From assembly GCF_002356335.1 (NCBI RefSeq), contig NZ_AP018165.1, positions 2,852,001 to 2,916,000 on the forward strand: a DNA stretch of 64,000 nucleotides, written 5' to 3'. Position numbers and translations under genes: made by a program. Under the pieces are notes generated by a model. The model had not been told where the DNA came from. It ran no database searches and saw only the letters and a program-made list of their open reading frames with translations. Of this stretch, positions 34,109 through 42,815 are shown one piece after another (within the stretch, counting starts at the first letter, position 1; each line of letters begins with the position of its first letter). This stretch comes from [Mycobacterium] stephanolepidis (lineage in GTDB: Bacteria > Actinomycetota > Actinomycetes > Mycobacteriales > Mycobacteriaceae).

Positions 34109-35470
34109 ATGTCGACCGCCATCGAGATACCCGCCAGTGAGATGGTGCGCCTGGCGAACAAGCCGCCCTGGTACCGATCGCTGTTCGTCCAGCTTCTGGT
34201 GGCGATCATCGCGGGCGTACTTATCGGGTGGCTGTGGCCGGAGGTCGGCGCCAACCTGCGCCCCCTCGCGGACGGTTTCATCAAGCTGATCAAGATGCTG
34301 ATCGCCCCGATCATCTTCTGCACGGTGGTGCTCGGGATCGCCCATGTCGGAGACCTCAAGTCCGTCGGCAGGATCGGCGTCAAGGCCCTGATCTACTTCG
34401 AGGCGGTCACCACATTCGCCCTGATGTTCGGGCTGCTGGTGGGCAATCTCGCCAAACCGGGAGCGGGATTTCACATCGACGCGGGCACCCTGGCGACGGG
34501 GGCCGATGCCATCGCGAAGAAGACCAACAACGGCGAGCTGCCCCATACCGTCGAGTTCCTGCTCGGCATCATCCCCTCCTCGATCGTCTCGGCCTTCGCC
34601 GAAAACGCGCTGCTGCAGGTGCTGTTCTTCGCGGTGCTGTTCGGCCTGGCGCTGGCCAAGTTCGGCGAGTCGGGGCCGCCGGTGGTCCTCGAGTTCATCG
34701 ACCACCTCAGTCACATCTTTTTCACCATCATCGGGTGGATCATGCGGCTGGCGCCGCTGGGCGCGCTCGGGGCGATGGCCTACATCGTGGGTCAATACGG
34801 CATCGGCTCGCTGGGCAGCTACGGCAAGCTCATCGCGGCCTGCTATGCGGCGGCGCTGCTGTTCATCGGAGTCCTGGCGGTGATCGCGCGGATTTTCGCG
34901 GGGGTGAATCTCTGGAAATTCGTCGTCTACATCAAGGACGAGCTCTTCCTGGCGCTCGGAACCGCGTCCACCGAAGTGGTGCTGCCGCGCATCATGACCA
35001 AGCTCAATTACGCCGGCTGTTCCAAGACGACCACCGGACTGGTCATTCCCACCGGATACTCCTTCAATCTCGACGGAGCCACCCTGTACCTGTCGATCTG
35101 TGTGCTGTTCCTCGCGCAGGCACTCGGGGTCGACCTGACCCTCGGGGAACAGATCACCGCCGTGCTGGTGCTGATGCTCACCTCCAAAGGCATGGCCGGC
35201 GTGCCGGGTTCATCGTTCCTGGCGCTATCGGCCACCGTGGCTGCAATTGGCCACGGCGCCATCCCGGTGGCCGCCGTGGCGCTACTGCTGGGCGCCGACC
35301 GGATCATGGACTCGATGCGCGTGTCGGTGAATCTGCTGGGTAACTGCGTGGCGACGCTGGTGGTGGCCAACTGGGAAGGCCAACTCGACAAGGACCGCAT
35401 GCGCGCGGTTCTCGCCGGTGAACGGGTCGCCGACGAGCCCGAGGAGGAATCCTCAGCTGCACACGCCTGA
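34109..35470 (+). CDS. dctA: C4-dicarboxylate transporter DctA (dicarboxylate/amino acid:cation symporter)
   Basis: 453 residues from the ATG at 34109 (MSTAIEIPASEMVRLANKPP); an upstream in-frame GTG at 34067 is less likely. Family signatures are LALGTASTEVVLPRIMTKL, VIPTGYSFNLDGATLYLSI and TSKGMAGVPGSSFLALSATV, the substrate-binding hairpins of DctA/GltP. It imports succinate, fumarate or malate with protons. It starts the dctA-CitE-like-allantoicase operon, so uptake of C4 acids and disposal of purine-derived glyoxylate appear to be co-expressed. Confidence 0.9.
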   Translation: MSTAIEIPASEMVRLANKPPWYRSLFVQLLVAIIAGVLIGWLWPEVGANLRPLADGFIKLIKMLIAPIIFCTVVLGIAHVGDLKSVGRIGVKALIYFEAVTTFALMFGLLVGNLAKPGAGFHIDAGTLATGADAIAKKTNNGELPHTVEFLLGIIPSSIVSAFAENALLQVLFFAVLFGLALAKFGESGPPVVLEFIDHLSHIFFTIIGWIMRLAPLGALGAMAYIVGQYGIGSLGSYGKLIAACYAAALLFIGVLAVIARIFAGVNLWKFVVYIKDELFLALGTASTEVVLPRIMTKLNYAGCSKTTTGLVIPTGYSFNLDGATLYLSICVLFLAQALGVDLTLGEQITAVLVLMLTSKGMAGVPGSSFLALSATVAAIGHGAIPVAAVALLLGADRIMDSMRVSVNLLGNCVATLVVANWEGQLDKDRMRAVLAGERVADEPEEESSAAHA

Positions 35471-35495
35471 ACGCCGCCGCAGCGAGTCTGCGAGC

Positions 35496-36773
35496 ATGGG
35501 ACCCGTGTCAGCGGCTTCTACGTCCCACCTGCCAGAGGCCGATGGTCCCGACTGGCTGGCTCCCATCGCAGAGCTGGTGGCCGGTCTGGACGCCGAGCTG
35601 GCGTCTGCCTATCCCGATGGCCACAGTGAACCGCAACCGATCCACACCGCATACGTCAGCGCGGCACTGGCCGGCGTGCAGACCCCCGCGCAGTGGGGTG
35701 CGTCCGCGCTCGAACTCCTCGGGCGCCACGAAGACGTGCTCGCGGCACTCGACACACAGGGCGTCCTCCCTCGCGTCTCGGAACGGCTTGCCGCCTCCCC
35801 CATCCAGGATCTGCGGGTGGACTTCGAGGACGGCTACGGCTGGCGCGACGACGGCACCGAGGACGCCGACGCACGCAAGGCGGGACGCACCTTGCGCTCA
35901 CTGTCGATCGCGGCGAATCCTCCTGCCGTACTGGGCATCCGGATCAAGGGCCTGACCTCCCAACACCTGCGGCGCAGCGTGCGCACATTGGAACTGGTGC
36001 TGGACGGCGCATCGGGCGTGCCGCGCGGATTCGTCACCACCATCCCGAAATTCCGCGCGCTGGCTCAGGTCGAGGCGGCCCTGCGTTTGTTCGACGAACT
36101 CGAGCGGGTACATGGATTGCCCCATGGTTCACTGCGTTTCGAGCTTCAGATCGAAAGCCCGCAAGCAGTGCTGGGCGCCGACGGCACCGCCACCCTGGCC
36201 AAGGCCATCCACCTTGGGCAGGGGCGCCTCACCGCATTGCATTACGGAACCTATGACTACAGCGCGGCATGCGGGGTCGCCGCCGAGTATCAGTCGCTGG
36301 AGCATCCCGTGGCCGATCACGCCAAGGCGGTGATGCTCGCCGCCGCCGCGCAGACCGGGGTATGGGTATGCGACGGCTCCACCCAGGTGATCCCCGACGG
36401 CACCCTCGAACAGCAGGCGGCGGCACTCACCAGACATCACCGGCTGGTCACCCGCGCACTCGAACGCGGCTACTGGCAGGGCTGGGACATGCACCCGGGA
36501 CATCTGATCACCCGCTGGCTGGCGACCTACGGCTTCCATCGGCGCGCTCTCGCGGTGGCCGGCCCGCGCATCGTCGCCTACCTGCAACGGCAGGGCGGCG
36601 GTGTCATCGATGAACCGGCGACGGCGCAGGCATTGGCCGCCGGGGTTCTGCGCGGTCTGGACTGCGGCGCCTATTCCCCCGACGACGTGGTCGCCATCGC
36701 CCCCGGATGTGACCGGGCGGTACTGGACCAACTCGTGCAACGCACCACGACAGGAGACACCGACCAGCAATGA
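35496..36773 (+). CDS. CitE-like aldolase (HpcH/HpaI or citrate-lyase superfamily) in the allantoin operon
   Basis: 425 residues from the ATG at 35496; a longer form from 35418 overlaps dctA. The TIM-barrel lyase pattern is seen in QDLRVDFEDGYGWRDDGTED, LGIRIKGLTSQHLRRSVRTL, FVTTIPKFRALAQVEAALRL, RFELQIESPQAVLG and LTALHYGTYDYSA. Related CitE-like proteins include lyases and malate synthases that act on acyl-CoA and glyoxylate. The downstream allantoicase overlaps by 4 bp. No ureidoglycolate lyase or classical malate synthase is present in the window, so this protein may handle the glyoxylate or ureidoglycolate step. That function is inference. Confidence 0.7.
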   Translation: MGPVSAASTSHLPEADGPDWLAPIAELVAGLDAELASAYPDGHSEPQPIHTAYVSAALAGVQTPAQWGASALELLGRHEDVLAALDTQGVLPRVSERLAASPIQDLRVDFEDGYGWRDDGTEDADARKAGRTLRSLSIAANPPAVLGIRIKGLTSQHLRRSVRTLELVLDGASGVPRGFVTTIPKFRALAQVEAALRLFDELERVHGLPHGSLRFELQIESPQAVLGADGTATLAKAIHLGQGRLTALHYGTYDYSAACGVAAEYQSLEHPVADHAKAVMLAAAAQTGVWVCDGSTQVIPDGTLEQQAAALTRHHRLVTRALERGYWQGWDMHPGHLITRWLATYGFHRRALAVAGPRIVAYLQRQGGGVIDEPATAQALAAGVLRGLDCGAYSPDDVVAIAPGCDRAVLDQLVQRTTTGDTDQQ

Positions 36774-37786
36774 CGGGCAATACACCCACCGGGCTGCCAG
36801 ATTTCACCATGCTGCCTGATCTGGCGCTGCGGCCGCTCGGCGGAGCAGTGATCTGGGCCAACGACGACCTCTTCGCGGAGAAGGAGAACCTGATCAAGCC
36901 CGGGCCCGCCGACTACCGGCCCGCGACCTTCGGGCACAAGGGACAGGTGTACGACGGGTGGGAGACCCGGCGCCGGCGCGACCCCGCGGGCGAGCCCGGC
37001 CACGACTCCGCCATCGTCCGGCTGGGCGTGCCCGGTGTGATCGCGGGCATCGTCGTCGACACCGCGTGGTTCAAGGGCAACTACCCGCCGGAGATATCCG
37101 TCGATGCCGCCGGGATCGAGGGGTACCCGCCCGCCGACGATATCGCGCGGAATACTCACTGGCACAGCATTATCGGGCGCGCAAAGGTCTACGGCGACAG
37201 TCGCAACGTCTTCGACGTCCACTCCACACAACGGTGGACGCATGTGCGGCTGACCATGCACCCGGACGGCGGAGTCGCACGATTGCGCGTGCATGGCCAC
37301 GGTCGGCCCGACGCGCGATTCCTTGACGCCGGGCAGTTCGATCTGGCCGCCATCGAGAACGGCGGCCTGGTGACCGATTGCTCCAACCGCTTCTACAGCT
37401 CACCGCAGAATCTGTTGTTCCCCGGTGTTGCGCGGGTGATGGGCGACGGGTGGGAGACCGCGCGCCGCCGCGACGGCGCCAACGACTGGGTGCAGGTGCG
37501 GCTCGCCGGTGAAGGGATACTGCGTCTGGCCGAGATCGACACCTCGTACTTCGTGGGCAACAGTCCCGGTGCGGCGGGGCTACAAGGCCTGACCGCCCAG
37601 GGCGACTGGGTTCCGCTGCTGCCACGCACCCAGCTACAGCCCGACACCCGACACCGTTTCCTGCTGGAGAGCCAGCAGCCCGTCACCGACGTGCGCCTAG
37701 ACATCTACCCAGACGGTGGGCTGGCGCGCCTACGTCTCTTCGGTGACCTCACGGCGGCAGGACGGGCCTCCCTCGAAGACCGTTGA
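36770..37786 (+). CDS. alc: Allantoicase
   Basis: 338 residues. Two allantoicase repeats are visible, each with a DGWET motif: YDGWETRRRRDPAGEPGHDS near residue 62 and GDGWETARRRDGANDWVQVR near residue 225. The first repeat carries GIVVDTAWFKGNYPPEISVD; the second IDTSYFVGNSPGAAG. The enzyme hydrolyses allantoate to (S)-ureidoglycolate and urea. ATGA overlap with the CitE-like gene shows co-translation. No urease gene is in the window, so urea may be excreted or used elsewhere. Confidence 0.93.
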   Translation: MTGNTPTGLPDFTMLPDLALRPLGGAVIWANDDLFAEKENLIKPGPADYRPATFGHKGQVYDGWETRRRRDPAGEPGHDSAIVRLGVPGVIAGIVVDTAWFKGNYPPEISVDAAGIEGYPPADDIARNTHWHSIIGRAKVYGDSRNVFDVHSTQRWTHVRLTMHPDGGVARLRVHGHGRPDARFLDAGQFDLAAIENGGLVTDCSNRFYSSPQNLLFPGVARVMGDGWETARRRDGANDWVQVRLAGEGILRLAEIDTSYFVGNSPGAAGLQGLTAQGDWVPLLPRTQLQPDTRHRFLLESQQPVTDVRLDIYPDGGLARLRLFGDLTAAGRASLEDR

Positions 37787-37850
37787 CGCCTCATTTCGCC
37801 ACCGCGTGTGTAAAGTTTTGCTGTAGTTAGCTGTTAATTAGGGGGCGACT

Positions 37851-38114
37851 ATGGGCGGGCTGTTACAGGTTGATGCTGACGCGTTGCGGAGGCTCGGACA
37901 GACACTCCAAAGCGAAGCGGCCGCTATCAGCGGTATACAGCTGCCAACGGCGGTTGTCATGCCAGGCTCCCCTGTCGAAGCCGCGTCCAGTAACTGCGCC
38001 ACCGAAGTCAAGTTGGCGTATGGCTACATGGCAAAAAGCGTTGACCATATGGGTGGCCTAGCGTCTGCCTCGGCAACAACATACGAGGACGTTGACCGGG
38101 CCTTCTCGGACTAG
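37851..38114 (+). CDS. EspC-like ESX (type VII) secretion substrate
   Basis: 87 residues starting MGGLLQVDADALRRLGQTLQ, with GGGGG-type ribosome site six bases upstream. The pattern LQVDADALRRLGQTLQSEAA, a Pro-containing turn, then a second helix ending with the motif TTYEDVDRAF, matches small EspC/DUF2580-type proteins. YEDVD fits the YxxxD/E export motif needed for ESX secretion. Such proteins pair with a larger WXG100 partner; the next gene supplies one. GC content drops compared with the purine island, suggesting a different origin. Confidence 0.75.
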   Translation: MGGLLQVDADALRRLGQTLQSEAAAISGIQLPTAVVMPGSPVEAASSNCATEVKLAYGYMAKSVDHMGGLASASATTYEDVDRAFSD

Positions 38115-38141
38115 CTCAGCGTCTACCGCGCGGGGCAGTAA

Positions 38142-39476
38142 ATGGCGACCATCTCACACGTGCGGGGCTGCCAGCCCGAAACAATGAACACCTACGGGGA
38201 CGCATTGTCGTCGGCGAATCGGACGTTCGCTGAGCAGATCGGCGGTATGAGAAGCGCCGTAGACAACACGATGCTGCACTGGCAAGGCAGCGGCGCATCA
38301 GCCGCTTCGGGACGAGCCTGGAGCGAGCAAGTCGCTGCAACCCAAATCGATGAAGCCGTGGAAGGCGTGTCCGAGAAGTACAAGACATTCGGAACACAGC
38401 TATCCGGGATCAAAGGCGCGCTCTTGGACATCGTCGACAAAGAGGTTCCGGCCGCAGGGATGACTGTCGCCGATGACGGCAAGGTGGCAGCGCCGCGGGT
38501 GCCGCCGACCGGGAAGATGCTGGATCAGATGGTGATGCAACAGCTCCTAGACTCGGTGGCCGCTGGCCTTGAGTCACGAATCAAAGACTCACTCAGTTCG
38601 TTTGGCGACACCGAAAGCAAGGCGGCACAGGCGATCCTCATGGGAGCCAACGATCTGATGGCCCTGCGGAAACACCCAGACTCGCCAACCCCGCACCCTT
38701 TCGGTGTGAATCCTGGCGAAACTGGTGGCCCGGGATACGTTCTGGGCGAAGCGACGAAGCCGCAATACAACTTCACTGACGACTTCAAGTACGGCTCTGA
38801 GAATCCCACCGAGAAGGACTACCAGGAATCGACCAAATGGCAAGCGCTGCTCAAAGGTGCACAGGTAGTGAGGCCAGACCTTGATGACGCCACCGACATG
38901 TACTCCCACTACTGGGACAACAACGGCGCACCAAAAGAATTCGACTACACCGAGGCCTACCGCGAAGATCCGGGCGTCAAAACATCCGTGGATTCTGAAA
39001 TCGCTCGCGCCGCAGCTGCCGCCGATCAGATGGTGCGGGACGGACACACGAACTTCTCGATAACTGGTGACACCCAGACCGTGGGCAATGGTGACCCGAA
39101 TCTTCCGTACCCGAAAACCGAGGATTGGCAGAAAGCTATCGGCGCATATCAACAGTGGAGCCACGGCGACGTACGCGTTGAAGGTAACCGCGTATACATG
39201 GACGTAACCGTTGAGGCCAACGACCGGTACAACTTCAACAAGGGTGCCGAGGACATCGCAACAGGCAAGCCGGACAACGCCAACGGCAGATTCGCCGAAC
39301 TCGGCTGGGCCAAACCTTTCGACACCCACGGCAGCATCACTAAGACAATTTCATGGGAACTGGGCCAGCCGCCGCAGAGCGGAACCATCACCGATGTATC
39401 TACGCCACAACGGAATCCTGGCGGAGAAGACAGAATCGACAACCGGAACGCCAGCGGACCGATGTGGCCGAAATGA
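38142..39476 (+). CDS. Large WXG100-headed protein, candidate ESX-secreted toxin
   Basis: 444 residues. The N-terminal 110 residues form a helical hairpin with the WxG turn HWQGSGASAASGRAWSEQVA, as in ESX substrates. A linker with DLMALRKHPDSPTPHPFGVN follows, and the C-terminal 200 residues (YNFTDDFKYGSENPTEKDYQ, later GNRVYMDVTVEANDRYNFNK and NGRFAELGWAKPFDTHGSIT) form a separate globular domain that I do not recognise. This layout, a secretion head plus a variable C-terminal domain, is typical of polymorphic toxins. The stop overlaps the start of a lipoprotein gene (ATGA), a place where immunity proteins are often found. Toxicity and export are inferred. Confidence 0.6.
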   Translation: MATISHVRGCQPETMNTYGDALSSANRTFAEQIGGMRSAVDNTMLHWQGSGASAASGRAWSEQVAATQIDEAVEGVSEKYKTFGTQLSGIKGALLDIVDKEVPAAGMTVADDGKVAAPRVPPTGKMLDQMVMQQLLDSVAAGLESRIKDSLSSFGDTESKAAQAILMGANDLMALRKHPDSPTPHPFGVNPGETGGPGYVLGEATKPQYNFTDDFKYGSENPTEKDYQESTKWQALLKGAQVVRPDLDDATDMYSHYWDNNGAPKEFDYTEAYREDPGVKTSVDSEIARAAAAADQMVRDGHTNFSITGDTQTVGNGDPNLPYPKTEDWQKAIGAYQQWSHGDVRVEGNRVYMDVTVEANDRYNFNKGAEDIATGKPDNANGRFAELGWAKPFDTHGSITKTISWELGQPPQSGTITDVSTPQRNPGGEDRIDNRNASGPMWPK

Positions 39477-39979
39477 TGACACTAACTCGCACGTTAGGTG
39501 TGACAGCGCTGTCCCTTAGCTTGATTGTCCTCGGCGGCTGCACTGACAAGAACCAGCCAACCAGCGACCGGACGGAAACAACGAGCGTGCAACCTGACGA
39601 GATCCGACATGACCTTGAGCCACTAACCAAACGGTTTGCGGCACTGGGACAACCCCTCTCGGCGAGCTGGATTGGCGGCACGAAGTCTCCCGACCACAAC
39701 GGGCGCACCGACCTTCCGGGACCATCGTCCTACTGGCTGGAAGCGGTCATCGAACTGGACCCGGCGGTAGCAAGCGGCCTGCGCACCAAACACATTGATG
39801 GGCAGCCGTCGCAGCCCACACAACCGGACGTAAAGCCGGCACTTCAATCACTCACACCAAAAGGTACCTACTTCCGAAGTGACAGTCTTGACGCCGCACT
39901 CACCGCGAATAACTGGTACAGCAAGGCATTCCTTCTACAAGACCGCCCCACACTCGTACTCACTTCGTTTCAGCCGTAG
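39473..39979 (+). CDS. Small lipoprotein, possible immunity partner
   Basis: 168 residues from the ATG at 39473 (MMTLTRTLGVTALSLSLIVL), with a lipobox VLGGC at residue 23, so the mature protein is probably membrane-anchored outside the cytoplasm. The body has no family I can name: it includes GTKSPDHNGRTDLPGPSSYW and ALQSLTPKGTYFRSDSLDAA and ends with TLVLTSFQP. Start and stop overlap by 4 bp with the WXG100-headed gene, showing tight co-expression. An immunity or periplasmic binding role is plausible but not shown. Confidence 0.55.
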   Translation: MMTLTRTLGVTALSLSLIVLGGCTDKNQPTSDRTETTSVQPDEIRHDLEPLTKRFAALGQPLSASWIGGTKSPDHNGRTDLPGPSSYWLEAVIELDPAVASGLRTKHIDGQPSQPTQPDVKPALQSLTPKGTYFRSDSLDAALTANNWYSKAFLLQDRPTLVLTSFQP

Positions 39980-39993
39980 CCGGGGATCTACTG

Positions 39994-40380
39994 GTGACTG
40001 AGTCAGATATCGAAGAGTTTGGCCGCAAGGTACAGCGGGCCCAATACGAGTTGGAACAGATACGCGGCACCGGGTTCTCGGGCCACATCAAGGTTGAAGT
40101 CGACGCGGCCGGAAAGCTGCTGTCTGTGCGTTCACCTGACAGTGCCGCGATCATGGAGGCCTACCGGCAAGCAGTCTCCGAAGCGGAAGCCAAAGCGCAG
40201 GAAGTGTCGCAAGAAGTTCTGACCGACCCATTGGCGGCATCTGTTCGCGGCCTGCTGGAGGCACACAATGCCCAGCTAGAGGCCGATCGGCGAGCGAAGG
40301 AAGACAAGACGCCAGAGCGTGGGAGTCATTCCGAGATGACCCACTCGGATGGAAACGCTAGCCAGCTAGTCCGCCCGTAG
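39994..40380 (+). CDS. YbaB/EbfC-like protein in the ESX-substrate locus
   Basis: 128 residues from a GTG at 39994 (reading VTESDIEEFGRKVQRAQYEL). The core VQRAQYELEQIRGTGFSGHIKVEVDAAGKLLSVRS resembles the YbaB fold (helix, strand GxVKVxVdgxGxl), followed by an acidic tail. Short YbaB-like proteins are often placed next to EspC/WXG genes in mycobacteria, where their role is not settled. It is the fourth gene of the locus, 14 bp after the lipoprotein. The C-terminal polar tail (about 40 residues) is probably disordered. Confidence 0.65.
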   Translation: MTESDIEEFGRKVQRAQYELEQIRGTGFSGHIKVEVDAAGKLLSVRSPDSAAIMEAYRQAVSEAEAKAQEVSQEVLTDPLAASVRGLLEAHNAQLEADRRAKEDKTPERGSHSEMTHSDGNASQLVRP

Positions 40381-40679
40381 CGTATTCGACGCTGCCACAA
40401 ACGACGTCGTCAATCGGAGGCAGAGTCACCTCCCGAGTACTCCTCGGACGAGACGTTAAGAGTTCCGTCCAGTCGCCAACTTGCACTCAAGGGGAATCTC
40501 CCGACCGGGCCCGAGATGCGGCCGGTGCTGGCGAATTGGACATCGACACCCGCCTAGACCCTGACCAGAAACGTGTTGAACAGTGGCTTGCCTAGTCGGC
40601 TGCCCAATAAACGCATAGCGCGCGGTACTAGATCGGGTCGGCAGGTGAATCCTGCTGATGACAATTCACCGCCTAGCCT
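40381..40679. other. Intergenic spacer, no gene seen
   Basis: About 300 bp between the YbaB-like gene and the orphan membrane protein. Only short frames without ribosome sites are present. I see no repeat, tRNA or clear terminator. Confidence 0.45.
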
Positions 40680-41651
40680 GTGTCTGTGCCTCCAGCCGAC
40701 CCAAAGATCGCGATTGCAGCCCTAGTCGTGTCAATCTGCAGCGCCGCAGTGACACTGAGTGGTCTCGCATGGCAGCTGTTCCTTTACCGACTTCAGGGAG
40801 CGCGCCTGAAGGTTCAGATAGTGCTCTCGTACGCCGAGGATGGTATCCGGACATGGAGCCACCAAGGCTTCCGAAATCCAGTTCGATTTGGCGACAACAT
40901 GTTTGATCACACATCACCATTCGGCATCGAATACGGACGAGTAAGAGTGACCAACATCGGCCGAACTGCTGTTTCGGTCGAAAACATCTCATTCGATGTC
41001 CGTAGTCAGTACCGCTGGCACACGAAACTACGTCACACAGTCCAGCCGATGCAGTTCGAACATAAGGACGAAGAACAAAGGAAGGCACGACCAGATCTGT
41101 CCGTTCCGATCCGATTGGAGCCTGGCGCCAATGCCACTGCGGACTTCCACCTATGGCCAACGCTCGCCAGCCCCGAATTCGGCACGAGCACGGGTCCGAT
41201 CCTTGTACGTGGCTCAGCTCACGCAGTCGGGCGTAAGCGAGCGGCAAGATCGCGTCGCCGCCACGCCTGGAAGCTGCCCGCTGGCGCTTGGACAGTATTC
41301 CGGGACTTCGAGGTGACACCCGGTCTCCGGGTTTTCCGAGAACTCTGGCGACATAACTACAGCCCTGGGCTAGCGAGTTCCCTCGCGCTACTCCTCTACC
41401 GAGAAATCAATCAGAGGCTCGCCGAGGGCGCGTCTTGCGAAGAAGTCTTGGCTTATCTCGACGAACACACAAAACATTTGGACCGTCAGGCCGACGGCGT
41501 CTACATGAATAGCATCGTGGCCTACGACGTCCATCACGCCTATCACCACGAGACACCGGCTTTATGGCCAAAGACGACGGCACGTCCCTATAGCCGCCTT
41601 CATCGAATCCTCTGGGGCCAATCCGCCAGGCAGTCACACTGTTCCAAGTAG
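40680..41651 (+). CDS. Hypothetical protein with one N-terminal membrane segment
   Basis: 323 residues from a GTG at 40680 (reading VSVPPADPKIAIAALVVSIC). Residues about 10-35 form a single hydrophobic helix (IAALVVSICSAAVTLSGLAW) followed by YRLQGARLKVQIVLSYAEDG. The middle segment YGRVRVTNIGRTAVSVENIS suggests a beta-rich domain. The C-terminal third is rich in Arg, Tyr and His (ASCEEVLAYLDEHTKHLDRQ). I do not recognise the family. Codon choice and GC are lower than in the purine genes, as in the ESX-like locus before it, so it may belong to the same acquired segment. Confidence 0.5.
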   Translation: MSVPPADPKIAIAALVVSICSAAVTLSGLAWQLFLYRLQGARLKVQIVLSYAEDGIRTWSHQGFRNPVRFGDNMFDHTSPFGIEYGRVRVTNIGRTAVSVENISFDVRSQYRWHTKLRHTVQPMQFEHKDEEQRKARPDLSVPIRLEPGANATADFHLWPTLASPEFGTSTGPILVRGSAHAVGRKRAARSRRRHAWKLPAGAWTVFRDFEVTPGLRVFRELWRHNYSPGLASSLALLLYREINQRLAEGASCEEVLAYLDEHTKHLDRQADGVYMNSIVAYDVHHAYHHETPALWPKTTARPYSRLHRILWGQSARQSHCSK

Positions 41652-41834
41652 CGGGCAGGGCGCGTTGTCTAACACAGCATCCTTAGGCATCACAACGTAG
41701 CGCGGCATGCGTGGCGATCTGTCGTGGGGCAATGGAACAGCTAGACGCTCGCCCCGGCGCGATCCCGCTAGGGACGGCCCTCGTACTCAAATAGCCTGTC
41801 AGCGTCACTAGGCATACGCTGACGCAAGTCTTTA

Positions 41835-42815
41835 ATGCGCGTCAATAGAATCCTCCGTGTGACCGAACGAGAGAAGACGGATTCCGCACCCCCCAAGGAC
41901 GCGGGGGCCGCCCTCGACGTGGAGGGCTCCGGTGTCCAACCCCCGGTGTCCGACCGGATACGCAGGGCTTTCTGGTGGTTGGAGCGCTTCGCACCGGCCA
42001 TCGGGTCCCGATGGGCGGTCGAGCTGTGGTGCACCCCGCCGGTCATCGAGTCGAGTCTGCGCATGCCGCCCGGTGTGCCCCCCGGCGAGCCGCTGGAGGC
42101 CCACTGGGACGGGCACCGTATTGCGGGTGAGTCATGGGGCGAGGGGCCGACGGTCTACCTGGTCCACGGCTGGGGCGGGCAGCGCACGCACCTCGGGATC
42201 TTCATCAAGCCTCTGCTGCAGGCCGGTTACCGCGTCATCGCCTTCGACCTGCCCAGCCATAGCGAGTCCGCTGGCGGCGCGCTCGCACCGGGGCGCACCA
42301 CGCTTATCGAGTGCGCGCACGCAGTGGCGGCTGTCATCAAGGAGCACGGGCCCGCCCACGCGGTGGTAGCCCATTCCCTGGGGGCCAACGCGACCACCTT
42401 CGCGGCCTCCTATGGCGCATCGGTGGGCCGCTTGGTGTACCTGGCACCGATGGGCGATTTCCCCCTCTACCTCGACCTCTTCGCCGCACGCCATGGCTTC
42501 GGCAAGCGGATACGCGCCGGACTGCAGCGCCAGCTGGAGCGCCGCATCGAGATGACGCTGCCCGAAACCGAGTTGGTCCGCGTCGCTGCGACCGCCGGGC
42601 ATCCTCCGCTGCTGCTGATCCACGACCCCGACGACCCGGACACGCCGTACGCGTCGAGCGAGCGGCTGGAGCAGACATGGCCCGGTGCACGTTTCATGGC
42701 GACCAAGGGACTCGGGCGCCTGGCGCACTTCCGAATCCTGCGGCATCGTCCCGCGATCAACGCCGGTCTCGAATTCATCGGCCCCGCGTCCGAACTGCAG
42801 CCAGCCGACGCCTAA
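41835..42815 (+). CDS. Alpha/beta hydrolase
   Basis: 326 residues. Alpha/beta hydrolase landmarks: oxyanion segment [20 protein letters not shown] near residue 107, [11 protein letters not shown], the nucleophile elbow [16 protein letters not shown] (Ser) near residue 180, [20 protein letters not shown] (Asp) and [11 protein letters not shown] (His). The substrate is unknown; epoxide hydrolase, esterase and thioesterase roles are all open. It runs convergent to the NRPS gene with a 4-bp overlap, so it shares no operon with it. Its function in NRPS product handling is possible but unsupported. Confidence 0.78.
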   Translation: MRVNRILRVTEREKTDSAPPKDAGAALDVEGSGVQPPVSDRIRRAFWWLERFAPAIGSRWAVELWCTPPVIESSLRMPPGVPPGEPLEAHWDGHRIAGESWGEGPTVYLVHGWGGQRTHLGIFIKPLLQAGYRVIAFDLPSHSESAGGALAPGRTTLIECAHAVAAVIKEHGPAHAVVAHSLGANATTFAASYGASVGRLVYLAPMGDFPLYLDLFAARHGFGKRIRAGLQRQLERRIEMTLPETELVRVAATAGHPPLLLIHDPDDPDTPYASSERLEQTWPGARFMATKGLGRLAHFRILRHRPAINAGLEFIGPASELQPADA

